Positions 4,950-12,486 are shown, numbered from the stretch's first letter. The stretch: DNA of 14,506 bases from an uncultured Collinsella sp. (GCA_900543505.1 UQSB01000053.1:1-14506); one strand, 5' to 3'. Made by a program: numbers and translations. Notes: generated by a model from the sequence alone, not told the origin.

Positions 4950-7544
4950 TTGAAGCTCATCATCGCAGAGAAAAACGACGCCGCGCGTCAGATTGCCGAG
5001 CGTCTGTCCACGGGCAAACCCAAAAAGGACAAGGTGTACAACACCGCCATCTACCGTTTTGAGTGGAAGGGCGAGGAGTGCGTGACCATCGGCCTTGCCG
5101 GTCACATCCTTGCGCCCGATTTTTGCGACAGCGTGCTGTTCGATAAAAAGCTGGGCTGGTATTCGGTCACCGAGGACGGCGAGATGCTGCCGGCCGATAT
5201 GCCCGATGGCCTGGCACGTCCGCCCTACGACACCAAGCGCAAGCCGTTTCTTGCCGATGGTATCTCCATCAAGGGCTGGAAGCTCGAGAGCCTGCCTTAC
5301 CTCACCTGGGCGCCCGTCATTAAGCTGCCGGCCGAGAAGGAGCTCATCCGCTCGCTCAAGAACCTTGCCAAGAAGTCCGACAGCGTCATTATCGCCACGG
5401 ACTTCGACCGCGAGGGCGAACTGATCGGTTCGGACGCCCTCAACAAAGTGCGCGAGGTTGCGCCTGACTTGCCGGTCGCCCGCGCCCAGTATTCTTCGTT
5501 TACCAAGGCCGAGATTACGCAGGCCTTCGATAATCTTGTCTCGCTCGACCAGAATCTGGCCGACGCCGGCGAGAGCCGCCAGCACATCGATCTCATTTGG
5601 GGCGCGGTGCTCACGCGCTACCTGACGCTCGCCAAGTTTGGCGGCTTTGGCAACGTGCGCTCCGCCGGCCGCGTGCAGACGCCGACGCTCGCTCTGGTGG
5701 TCGAGCGCGAACGCGAACGCATGGCGTTTGTGCCCGAGGACTATTGGCAGATTCGCGGCATGGGTGCCGCTCAGGGTGCTGCCGAGGATGACCGCTTTAA
5801 GATTGCGCACAAGACGACACGTTTTACCGACAAAGATGCTGCCGAGACGGCGTACGGCCACGTCGACGGCGCTACGACGGCAACCGTCGCCGCGGTGACC
5901 AAGCGCTCCCGCAAGCAGCAGCCGCCCACGCCGTTTGCGACGACCTCGCTGCAGGCTGCCGCCGCGGCCGAGGGCATCTCACCTGCACGTACCATGCGCA
6001 TCGCCGAGTCCCTCTACATGGCGGGCCTCATCAGCTATCCGCGTGTCGACAACACCGTGTACCCTGCGACGCTCGATCTGGGCGCCGTGGTGAGCGACCT
6101 GGCAAAGATCAACCCGGCGCTGGCGCCCGTGTGCAAAAAGGTACTCGCCGGCCCCATGAAGCCCACGCGCGGCAAAGTCGAGACCACCGACCACCCGCCC
6201 ATCTACCCCACGGGCGAAGGCGATCCGTCCACGCTCGATGGCGGCCAGCGCAAGCTCTACGACCTCATCGCCCGCCGCTTCCTGGCAACGCTCATGGGGC
6301 CCGCGACCATCGAGAACACCAAGCTCGAGCTCGACGTCAACGGCGAGCCGTTCGTGGCTTCGGGCGACGTGCTCGTGACCCCGGGCTTCCGCGAGGCGTA
6401 TCCGTATGGACTTAAGCGCGACGAGCAGATGCCGCCGCTGGAGCAGGGCGATACGGTCGACGTTTTCGACATTAAACTCGAGGCCAAGCAGACCGAGCCG
6501 CCCGCGCGCTACAGCCAGGGCAAGCTCGTGCAGGAGATGGAAAAGCGCGGCCTGGGCACCAAGTCCACGCGCGCGAGCATCATCGAGCGCCTGTATGCCG
6601 TGCGCTATCTCAAAAATGATCCCGTGGAGCCGAGCCAGCTGGGCATCGCCATTATCGATGCACTGTCGCAGTTTGCCCCGCGCATCACGAGCCCCGATAT
6701 GACCAGCGAGCTCGACGGCGACATGACCCGCGTGGAGCGCGGCGAGGACACCGAAGAACATGTCGTGACGCACTCGCGCGCGCTGCTGGCCGGCGTGCTC
6801 GACGAGCTGCTCAAACATACGCAGGAACTGGGCGACGCCATCAGCGACGCCGTCACGGCCGATGCGCGCGTGGGCGCTTGCCCCAAGTGCGGCAAGGACC
6901 TGGTTATGAAGACGAGCGCCAAGACCCGCGGCAGCTTTATCGGCTGCATGGGCTGGCCCGACTGCGATGTGACCTATCCGGTGCCGAGCGGCGTCAAGGT
7001 GAGCCCGCTCGAGGGCGAGGCGGCCGTGTGCCCCGAGTGCGGCGCGCCGCGCATTAAGTGCCAGCCGTTCCGCCAGAAGGCCTTCGAGATTTGCGTGAAC
7101 CCCACGTGCCCCACCAACTACGAGCCTGACCTTAAGGTGGGCGAGTGCAAGGTGTGCGCCGAGGCCGGACGCCATGGCGACCTGATCGCGCACAAGAGCG
7201 AGAAGAGCGGCAAGCGCTTTATCCGCTGCACCAACTACGATGACTGCGGCGTGAGCTATCCTCTGCCGGCGCGCGGTAAGCTCGAGGCGACGGGCGAGAC
7301 CTGCCCCGAGTGCGGCGCCCCCATCGTGGTGGTCAACACGGCGCGCGGTCCGTGGCGCATCTGCGTGAACATGGACTGCCCGACCAAGGAGAAGAAGCCC
7401 GCCCGCGGCCGCAAGACCACAACCAAGGCGAGCACGGCGAAGAAGACAACGGCGGCCAAAAAGACGACGGCTAAGAAAGCCACTGCCGCCAAGAAGACGA
7501 CCGCGAAGAAGTCGACTGCCAAGAAAGCAGCCGCCGACAAGTAA
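4950..7544 (+). CDS. Type IA DNA topoisomerase, archaeal TopA-like, with zinc fingers and Lys-rich tail
   Basis: This is a single-strand-passing topoisomerase that relaxes negative supercoils or decatenates DNA. The TOPRIM acidic motif is ATDFDREGELIG (D151, D153, E155). The active-site tyrosine is Y363 in ISYPRVDN. Spacing and the start MKLIIAEKNDAARQIAERLS resemble the archaeal-type TopA/TopB-like group more than E. coli TopA. The C-terminus carries four C4 zinc fingers (C644-C672, C694-C720, C733-C766, C785-C810), then a 50-residue tail of K, A and T repeats (812-864) resembling histone H1 and mycobacterial TopA tails. The length is 864 residues. The start is TTG at 4950 with AGGAG at 4939-4943. 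Whether it is the cell's only topoisomerase I or an extra one cannot be judged from this window. Confidence 0.93.
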   Translation: MKLIIAEKNDAARQIAERLSTGKPKKDKVYNTAIYRFEWKGEECVTIGLAGHILAPDFCDSVLFDKKLGWYSVTEDGEMLPADMPDGLARPPYDTKRKPFLADGISIKGWKLESLPYLTWAPVIKLPAEKELIRSLKNLAKKSDSVIIATDFDREGELIGSDALNKVREVAPDLPVARAQYSSFTKAEITQAFDNLVSLDQNLADAGESRQHIDLIWGAVLTRYLTLAKFGGFGNVRSAGRVQTPTLALVVERERERMAFVPEDYWQIRGMGAAQGAAEDDRFKIAHKTTRFTDKDAAETAYGHVDGATTATVAAVTKRSRKQQPPTPFATTSLQAAAAAEGISPARTMRIAESLYMAGLISYPRVDNTVYPATLDLGAVVSDLAKINPALAPVCKKVLAGPMKPTRGKVETTDHPPIYPTGEGDPSTLDGGQRKLYDLIARRFLATLMGPATIENTKLELDVNGEPFVASGDVLVTPGFREAYPYGLKRDEQMPPLEQGDTVDVFDIKLEAKQTEPPARYSQGKLVQEMEKRGLGTKSTRASIIERLYAVRYLKNDPVEPSQLGIAIIDALSQFAPRITSPDMTSELDGDMTRVERGEDTEEHVVTHSRALLAGVLDELLKHTQELGDAISDAVTADARVGACPKCGKDLVMKTSAKTRGSFIGCMGWPDCDVTYPVPSGVKVSPLEGEAAVCPECGAPRIKCQPFRQKAFEICVNPTCPTNYEPDLKVGECKVCAEAGRHGDLIAHKSEKSGKRFIRCTNYDDCGVSYPLPARGKLEATGETCPECGAPIVVVNTARGPWRICVNMDCPTKEKKPARGRKTTTKASTAKKTTAAKKTTAKKATAAKKTTAKKSTAKKAAADK

Positions 7545-7566
7545 CGGCGCAGCCGAAACATTGCCC

Positions 7567-7608
7567 AAAAAAACGAGCGAGGACCCCGCGATCCTCGCTC
7601 GTTTTTTT
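7567..7608. terminator. Strong bidirectional intrinsic terminator
   Basis: A 17-bp perfect stem is formed by seven A plus CGAGCGAGGA (7567-7583) and TCCTCGCTCG plus seven T (7592-7608), with loop CCCCGCGA. The T-run follows the GC stem on both strands. It can therefore end the topoisomerase transcript rightward and the convergent zinc-ribbon transcript leftward. Confidence 0.95.
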
Positions 7609-7610
7609 GA

Positions 7611-7668
7611 CCGGCAGTTAGGGACGTTCCTTTTCTGCCGGTAGTTTAGGAACGTCCCTAACTGCCGG
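7611..7668. repeat. REP-like palindromic element, copy 1
   Basis: Arms CCGGCAGTTAGGGACGTTCC (7611-7630) and its exact reverse complement (7649-7668) flank an 18-nt loop. The loop itself contains CTGCCGG, giving nested direct and inverted symmetry. A near-identical copy lies at 8731-8788. One A-T pair here (7620/7659) is G-C there (8740/8779), so the stem is conserved by compensating change. The form is typical of REP doublets or small MITEs. No associated transposase is present. Confidence 0.85.
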
Positions 7669-7686
7669 CTCGGGAACGACAAAGCG

Positions 7687-8670
7687 CTAGTTCACCTCGA
7701 CAGGCTTGGCGCCGGGATGGCGCTCCTCAAAGTCTAGGCGGTACTTATTGTCATTGGTGCCCGCCACGTTGTCGCGCGACAGCGGCGCCACGATCTCATT
7801 CTTGTGGTCCGCAGGCTTGGCGTATTTCAGGCTGATTTCCCAGGCATCACAGATTGCGTCAATGCGGTGATCCAGGTCGTCGTACAGGGCGATGATATCC
7901 TTCCAGGAGCTGTAGTTCTTGGAGCTCGTCGGGACGTCCAGGTCCTCGACGATGTCGTAATACTGCTCGATGGTGTCCTCCGTGCGCTCGGCGACGTCGG
8001 CGAGATTTTGACGGGTGGTTCGATCCTCTTCCAGATAGTTGCCGTTGAAGTTCTGCGCGCAGCCACGGACCTGGCTGTCGAGATCTTCGAGCAGGTCGTA
8101 GTATTCGCTCAGGCGACGGTAGAGGTTCTGCTCGGAGAGCGTTGCTTCGCCGCCATCCTCGTCGTCATCGTCATCATCGTCGTACAGGCTGTTGGGATTG
8201 CCGAGAGGCTTTAGGTCATCGTCGTCGACGTCATGGTGCAGCTTAGCTACCTCGGCAGTCGTCTGCGTGGCGGCGTTGTCGAACGGTCTGATCGCAAAGA
8301 AGATGACCAGGGCGATGATGATCGCCACCAGCACAACGATAACGGCGATAAGCGGCCCGGTGCCGCTCTTTTTGGGAGCGGGGGTCTGTGGCGAAGCGGG
8401 CGCGTATGCGGGAGCCGGCTGCTGCTGGGGCGAGCCGCTCGCGACGGGTATGCGCTGCGTGGTCTCGACGGCCTCGGTCCTTGCGGCGGGGTCGGGGCTA
8501 TAGGCGAGGGGGTCGTCCGCCTTGGCTTGCGGCGTATCAAGGGAGCCGGTCTGCTCAAAAGCGGGCTGGCTATCGCTCGCGGCTGTTTGCTCAACGGGTG
8601 CACCGCACGAGGTGCAGAACTTGGCATTATCTGCAAGAAGCTTGCCGCACGAGGCGCAATACCGAGACAT
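7687..8670 (-). CDS. Zinc-ribbon, single-pass membrane protein with Asp-rich linker
   Basis: The function is unknown. The N-terminus is a zinc ribbon (C5-x2-C8 and C19-x2-C22; CASCG and CTSCG), as in many short zinc-ribbon membrane proteins. A Pro/Ala/Gln-rich linker runs to about residue 104, then comes one hydrophobic helix (about 105-127, PLIAVIVVLVAIIIALVIFF). The 200-residue domain beyond it is probably extracytoplasmic. It opens with aspartate runs (148-152 and 164-170) and continues as a charged, helical region rich in Tyr and Asp (SEYYDLLEDLDSQV, EQYYDIVEDLDV). Total length is 327 residues. The start ATG at 8670 is preferred over 8688 because GAAAGGAG lies just upstream and the zinc ribbon begins there. 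It is monocistronic and convergent with the topoisomerase. Confidence 0.85.
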   Translation of the reverse strand: MSRYCASCGKLLADNAKFCTSCGAPVEQTAASDSQPAFEQTGSLDTPQAKADDPLAYSPDPAARTEAVETTQRIPVASGSPQQQPAPAYAPASPQTPAPKKSGTGPLIAVIVVLVAIIIALVIFFAIRPFDNAATQTTAEVAKLHHDVDDDDLKPLGNPNSLYDDDDDDDEDGGEATLSEQNLYRRLSEYYDLLEDLDSQVRGCAQNFNGNYLEEDRTTRQNLADVAERTEDTIEQYYDIVEDLDVPTSSKNYSSWKDIIALYDDLDHRIDAICDAWEISLKYAKPADHKNEIVAPLSRDNVAGTNDNKYRLDFEERHPGAKPVEVN

Positions 8671-8707
8671 TGCCACTCCTTTCGCCACATTTCAATGCAA
8701 TACGACG

Positions 8708-8713
8708 ATTATA
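8708..8713 (-). promoter_or_regulatory. Consensus -10 box for the zinc-ribbon gene
   Basis: On the minus strand the sequence reads GGGTATAATCG, a perfect TATAAT 37 bp upstream of the ATG. The -35 position 17 bp away (8731-8736) falls in the outer arm of the second REP-like element and reads TGCCGG, a poor match. The element's edge may therefore influence this promoter. Confidence 0.5.
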
Positions 8714-8730
8714 CCCAGCGTACAAAAAAG

Positions 8731-8788
8731 CCGGCAGTTGGGGACGTTCCTTTTCTGCCGGCAGTTTAGGAACGTCCCCAACTGCCGC
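8731..8788. repeat. REP-like palindromic element, copy 2
   Basis: This second copy of the 7611-7668 element has arms 8732-8750 and 8769-8787 (19 bp perfect) and the same 18-nt loop with one T-to-C change. The A-T pair of copy 1 is a G-C pair here. On the minus strand the hairpin is followed by six T (8725-8730), so it could stop antisense transcription coming from the tmk side. It lies between the zinc-ribbon promoter and the tmk promoter. Confidence 0.85.
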
Positions 8789-8814
8789 CCCAAACGACTA
8801 GGTCGGATTTGGGG
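8788..8814. promoter_or_regulatory. Inverted repeat overlapping the tmk -35
   Basis: CCCCAAA-CGAC (8788-8798), loop TAG, then GTCG-GA-TTTGGGG (8802-8814) form an 11-bp stem with a two-base bulge. Its last six bases are the putative -35 (TTGGGG), so the repeat could be an operator. A related CCCCAAACG lies upstream of comF. Confidence 0.4.
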
Positions 8815-8837
8815 TGCACCGGACGCTGGGGTATCAT
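8809..8837 (+). promoter_or_regulatory. Putative promoter for tmk-holB-ricT
   Basis: TTGGGG (8809-8814) and TATCAT (8832-8837) are separated by exactly 17 bp. The -10 is preceded by GGGG, as in other promoters of this window. Transcription would start near 8844, giving a leader of roughly 45 nt. Confidence 0.45.
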
Positions 8838-8889
8838 GGCTTGGTTGATATATCTGCATTTACGCGCCTTGTAGGAAGGGGCTGCGCCC

Positions 8890-9573
8890 ATGGCTTTTGA
8901 GCCCGCTCAACATAGCTTCATTACGCTCGAGGGCGTCGATGGCGCCGGCAAGTCCACGCAGGCGCGCCTGCTTGCCCGCGCGCTCGAACTCGCTGGCTAT
9001 CAGGTTGTGAGCCTGCGCGAGCCGGGCGGCACTGCCATCAGCGAAAAGATTCGCGCCCTGCTGCTCGACCCTGCCAACACGACGATGGGCGATACCTGCG
9101 AGCTGTTGCTCTACGAGGCTGCGCGTGCCCAGCTGGTGCACGAGGTCATCGCGCCCGCCCTCGCTGCCGGCAAGGTGGTCCTGTGCGATCGCTTCTACGA
9201 TTCCACGACCTGCTACCAGGCATTTGCCGATGGGCTCGACCGCCAGATGGTGCGCGACGCCAACAACCTGGCCGTCGCGGGAACGCAGCCGGCGCTCACA
9301 CTCGTCTACCACATCACGCCCGAGCAGGCGGCGCTGCGCATGGCAGCCCGTGGCGCGGCAGATCGCATGGAGGCTAAGGGCATGGCATTCCAGGAGCGTG
9401 TCTACGAGGGGTTTTGCGCAATTGCTGCCGAGGAGCCAGACCGCGTAAAGCTCATCGACGCCACTACGACCGTCGAGGAAGTCTTCGAGAAGACGGTCGA
9501 GCAGGTTCGCGCGTACGGTCTCGACATTCCGCAGGAAGCCGTCGCCGCCGCGCTTGCCAAGGAGGCCGAGTAA
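8890..9573 (+). CDS. tmk: Thymidylate kinase
   Basis: The product phosphorylates dTMP to dTDP for DNA synthesis. The 227-residue protein shows the P-loop EGVDGAGKST (14-23), LREPGGT for nucleotide binding, and CDRFYDSTTCYQ (the DR motif and substrate loop). An arginine-containing lid lies around RGAADRMEA. GGAAGGGG (8873-8880) lies before the ATG. It ends one base before the holB ATG, and holB's ribosome-binding site (AAGGAGG, 9560-9566) sits within the end of tmk, so the two are probably translated together. The tmk-holB-ricT order matches the conserved neighbourhood known from Bacillus, without the intervening small genes found there. Confidence 0.95.
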   Translation: MAFEPAQHSFITLEGVDGAGKSTQARLLARALELAGYQVVSLREPGGTAISEKIRALLLDPANTTMGDTCELLLYEAARAQLVHEVIAPALAAGKVVLCDRFYDSTTCYQAFADGLDRQMVRDANNLAVAGTQPALTLVYHITPEQAALRMAARGAADRMEAKGMAFQERVYEGFCAIAAEEPDRVKLIDATTTVEEVFEKTVEQVRAYGLDIPQEAVAAALAKEAE

Positions 9574-9574
9574 C

Positions 9575-10702
9575 ATGGCCCCTGCTCAGGCAAGCCTGCT
9601 GGCCAAGCTCGACACCCAAGAGCGCGTTCGCGATTTTTTGACCAACGCCGTCGCCAGCGGCCGCGCATCGCACGCCTACCTGTTTTTGGGCGCTCCCGGC
9701 GCCGGCAAGCTCGATGCCGCATGGGCGCTCGCCCAGGCCTTCCTGTGCGAGCAGGACGGCTGCGGAGCATGCGACAGCTGCATACGCGTTGCTCGGCATA
9801 CGCATCCTGACGTGCACTATTACACGCCCGAGAGCGCCACAGGCTACCTCATTGCCCAGATGCGCGAGCTACTCGACGACGTGCCGCTGGCGCCCATCCG
9901 TGCCAAGGCCAAGGTCTACATCATCGACCGTGCCGAGCAACTGCGCGCTAACACCGCCAACGCGCTGCTCAAGACACTCGAGGAGCCGCCCGAGGGCGTT
10001 ATGTTCATCTTGCTGGGCACCTCGGCAGACGTGATGTTGCCCACCATCGTGAGCCGCTGTCAGTGCGTGCCGTTTCGGCTGGTGTCGCCCACCGTGGCCG
10101 CGCAGGCCGTGAGTCGCGCGACGGGCCAGGATCTCGCGCGCTGTCGCATGGCGGTCGCCGTGGCGGGAAGCCCCACACGCGGCATCGAGTTCCTTAAGAG
10201 TGCCGAGCGCCAGGATGCTCGCCGCCAGATGGTCCGCGCCATCGATTCGCTCATCGCTGCCGACGAGGCTGATGTGCTCAGCCGCGCCAAGTCGCTCATC
10301 GTCGCCGTTAAGGCACCGCTCGCCGAGGTCAAGTCCACACAGGAAAAGGTGCTCGAGCAAAACGCCGACTACCTGTCGCGTGGAGCATTGAAGCAGCTTG
10401 AGGACCGCAACAAGCGCGAACTCAACGCGCGCGAGCGTTCGGGTATCATGGAAGCGCTGGCGAGCGCGCGGACGCTCATGCGCGACGTGCTGCTGACGCT
10501 TCAGGATGAGGCGGCAGGCGTTGTGAACGAGGACGTGCGCGACACGATCGGGCGGCTTGCCGCGGCGACGAATGTTGCGGGTGCCACCCAGGCGCTCGAG
10601 GCGGTTGCCACGGCTGAGCGCAACATCGCCAGAAACGTTACTCCCCAGCTGGCCATCGAGGTCATGCTGTTCGATATCAGGAAGGCACTGAAATGCCGTT
10701 AG
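9575..10702 (+). CDS. holB: DNA polymerase III delta-prime subunit
   Basis: This is the clamp-loader subunit that helps load the beta sliding clamp. The 375-residue protein has an AAA+ fold start SHAYLFLGAPGAGKLDAA with a P-loop (39-46). It has a four-cysteine zinc module CEQDGCGACDSC (C58, C63, C66, C69), then YIIDRAEQLRANTANALLKTLEEPP and the SRC motif (IVSRCQ). The residue after the P-loop lysine is Leu rather than Thr or Ser, as expected for a delta-prime that may bind but not hydrolyse ATP. The ATG at 9575 is chosen over one at 9554 because AAGGAGG is correctly spaced 8 nt upstream. The last 10 bases overlap ricT. Confidence 0.92.
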   Translation: MAPAQASLLAKLDTQERVRDFLTNAVASGRASHAYLFLGAPGAGKLDAAWALAQAFLCEQDGCGACDSCIRVARHTHPDVHYYTPESATGYLIAQMRELLDDVPLAPIRAKAKVYIIDRAEQLRANTANALLKTLEEPPEGVMFILLGTSADVMLPTIVSRCQCVPFRLVSPTVAAQAVSRATGQDLARCRMAVAVAGSPTRGIEFLKSAERQDARRQMVRAIDSLIAADEADVLSRAKSLIVAVKAPLAEVKSTQEKVLEQNADYLSRGALKQLEDRNKRELNARERSGIMEALASARTLMRDVLLTLQDEAAGVVNEDVRDTIGRLAAATNVAGATQALEAVATAERNIARNVTPQLAIEVMLFDIRKALKCR

Positions 10703-12387
10703 TCGTACCCGTTAAGTTTACCTACGCCTCGCGCGACCTGTGGTTTGACCCGCAGGATCTGGATATCCTCGAGGCCGATTATGCCATTTGCTCCACCGAG
10801 CGCGGGACCGAGATCGGCCTGGTCACGGCCGATCCCTTCGAGGTGCCGCAAGATGAGATCGGCCAGCCGCTCAAGCCCGTGCTGCGCGTGGCGAGCGACA
10901 TCGACCTGCAGCTTGCCGACGACCTGGCCATCCAGGGCGACGAAGCGATGGTCGATTTCCGCCGTCTGGTCAAAGAGCTCGACCTCGAGATGAAGCCGGT
11001 CGGCGTCGAGTACCTGTTTGGCGGCGAGAAGGCCGTGTTCTACTTTGCGGCCGAGGAACGCGTCGATTTTCGTCAGCTCGTCAAGGACCTGTCCTCGACG
11101 CTGCACATTCGCGTCGACATGCGCCAGATCGGCGTGCGCGACGAGACCCGTCTGGTGGGCGGCTATGCCCAATGCGGACAGGAGCTCTGCTGCACGCGCT
11201 TTGGCGGACAGTTTGAGCCCGTCTCGATCCGCATGGCAAAAGAGCAGGACCTGCCGCTCAACTCGTCCAAGATCAGCGGCGTTTGCGGCCGCCTGATGTG
11301 CTGCCTGCGTTATGAGTTCGAGGCGTACAAGGACTTTAAGAGCCGTGCGCCCAAAAAGAAGACGCTCATCGATACGCCGCTCGGCAAGGCGCGTATCCAG
11401 GAATATGACACGCCGCGTGAGCATCTGGTGCTGCGCCTGGAGAACGGCAAAGTCTTTAAGGTCAATCTGGCCGATATGACGTGCTCGGAGGGCTGCAAAA
11501 AGAAGGCTGCCGAGCAGGGCTGCAACTGCCGCCCCGACTGCGTGACGCGCGACGTGCTCGAGCGCATCGAGTCGCCCGAGATGCGCCTGGCGCTCATGGA
11601 GCTCGATCGCGAGAACGGCGTCGACGTGGGCGATGGCCTGTCGAGTGCCGACCGTCTGGCCGGCACGTCGATGCCCAAGCGCCGTCGTCGCGATGCCGAT
11701 TCCGATACCCGCGCCGCTCAGGGTCAGGGTGAGGGCCGTGTCCGCGGAAAGGGCCGCGGCAAGGCCGAGGCGCCCGAGACCGAGGGGGCGGCCGATGGCC
11801 GTCGCCGCCGCAAGCGCACGGCGTCCGTCGACAATGGCGAGACCGCGGGCAAGAACGCTTCCCGCGAGCGCGAGGCTCAGCAGCTCCAGCAGCAAAACCG
11901 CGGCGGTGGCATGAACCCCACGCGCCGTCGTCGCCGTCACCTGTCGAGCGAGGAACGCGAGGACGCCTTCCGCGCCGCGGCTGCTCGCGAGGCCGGTGCC
12001 GCTCCCAAGGGTGGTTCGGGTTCCGATACGCCTGCCGACAAGGGTAGCAAGCAGCGCAACGACGACGAGCGCGCCCCGCGTCCGCGTCGCCGCCATTCCT
12101 CGGGCACGCAGCAAAAGCCCTCGGTGCCCTCCGTGGCCGATCAGGTCTCGGATGGCGAGGTCAAGGTCACACGTCGGCGCCCTGGAGATGGCGGAGGGGC
12201 GGCTGCCAAGGCCGCGCGCGGCGCTGCTCGCGACGAACGCGAGTCGCGCGAAGATCGTGGTGGCGAGGGTTCGGTCGACCAGGGCCAGAAGCGCCGTCGC
12301 CGTCGTCGTTCCCGCAAGCCGCGTCAAGATGGTGGCGAGGGTTCGACCCCGTCTTCGTCTGCACCACAACCGCCTACCGGCGAATAA
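10693..12387 (+). CDS. ricT: PSP1/RicT (YaaT)-like protein with extra Cys cluster and Arg-rich tail
   Basis: RicT homologues form, with RicA and RicF in Bacillus, an Fe-S-containing complex that stimulates RNase Y-dependent mRNA processing and affects competence, sporulation and biofilm. The PSP1 core (about 1-260) is clear: RDETRLVGGYAQCGQELCCTRF and SGVCGRLMCCLRYE hold C161, C166, C167, C198, C203 and C204. After it comes an additional cysteine group, C264, C268, C277, C279, C283. From about residue 325 to 564 the protein is low-complexity, rich in Arg, Gly, Ala, Ser and Glu, with several RRRRR-type runs. This roughly doubles the usual length and looks like a disordered RNA-binding tail. 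It overlaps holB by 10 bases. Partners RicA and RicF are not in the window. Confidence 0.88.
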   Translation: MPLVVPVKFTYASRDLWFDPQDLDILEADYAICSTERGTEIGLVTADPFEVPQDEIGQPLKPVLRVASDIDLQLADDLAIQGDEAMVDFRRLVKELDLEMKPVGVEYLFGGEKAVFYFAAEERVDFRQLVKDLSSTLHIRVDMRQIGVRDETRLVGGYAQCGQELCCTRFGGQFEPVSIRMAKEQDLPLNSSKISGVCGRLMCCLRYEFEAYKDFKSRAPKKKTLIDTPLGKARIQEYDTPREHLVLRLENGKVFKVNLADMTCSEGCKKKAAEQGCNCRPDCVTRDVLERIESPEMRLALMELDRENGVDVGDGLSSADRLAGTSMPKRRRRDADSDTRAAQGQGEGRVRGKGRGKAEAPETEGAADGRRRRKRTASVDNGETAGKNASREREAQQLQQQNRGGGMNPTRRRRRHLSSEEREDAFRAAAAREAGAAPKGGSGSDTPADKGSKQRNDDERAPRPRRRHSSGTQQKPSVPSVADQVSDGEVKVTRRRPGDGGGAAAKAARGAARDERESREDRGGEGSVDQGQKRRRRRRSRKPRQDGGEGSTPSSSAPQPPTGE

Positions 12388-12411
12388 CGCCCGCGAGCGG
12401 ATTTAACCTGC

Positions 12412-12438
12412 CTGACCCCAAACGCGTCGGGGTACCAT
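12412..12438 (+). promoter_or_regulatory. Possible comF promoter
   Basis: CTGACC (12412-12417) and TACCAT (12433-12438) are 15 bp apart, shorter than ideal. The -10 has the GGGGTA context seen before tmk. Initiation near 12445 would place the following hairpin at the very 5' end of the mRNA. Confidence 0.3.
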
Positions 12439-12450
12439 AACGCTGAATCA

Positions 12451-12486
12451 ACAACCCTCCCTGCGACCGAACGTAGGGAGGGTTGT
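12451..12486 (+). promoter_or_regulatory. Hairpin masking the comF ribosome-binding site
   Basis: ACAACCCTCCCT (12451-12462) pairs perfectly with AGGGAGGGTTGT (12475-12486). Three more inner pairs are possible (GCG with CGT), leaving a six-base loop. The 3' arm contains AGGGAGG (12475-12481), the only good Shine-Dalgarno sequence for the TTG start at 12490. No T-run follows, so a canonical terminator for ricT is less likely than a translational control element. Termination of ricT readthrough remains an alternative. Confidence 0.55.

Noticed and set aside
4206..5861. 551-residue minus-strand open frame
   Set aside because: It is antisense to hypB and the topoisomerase, both of which have clear catalytic motifs. 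It has no recognisable domain.
7410..7540. CRISPR-like or tandem repeat array
   Set aside because: The repetition is the lysine/alanine/threonine-coding tail of the topoisomerase, with no spacers.
5979..7682. 567-residue minus-strand open frame
   Set aside because: It is antisense to the topoisomerase and passes through the strong terminator at 7567-7608. Low-complexity shadow.
8233..8769. 178-residue plus-strand frame over the zinc-ribbon gene
   Set aside because: It is antisense to a gene with clear CxxC pairs, a membrane helix and a TATAAT promoter. It has no start signals of its own.
10699..12369. 556-residue minus-strand open frame
   Set aside because: It is antisense to the RicT homologue, and its length reflects the GC-rich codon pattern.
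12451..12486. Simple intrinsic terminator of ricT
   Set aside because: The stem is strong but is followed by GTCTTG, not a T-run, and it contains the comF ribosome-binding site. Kept only as an alternative.
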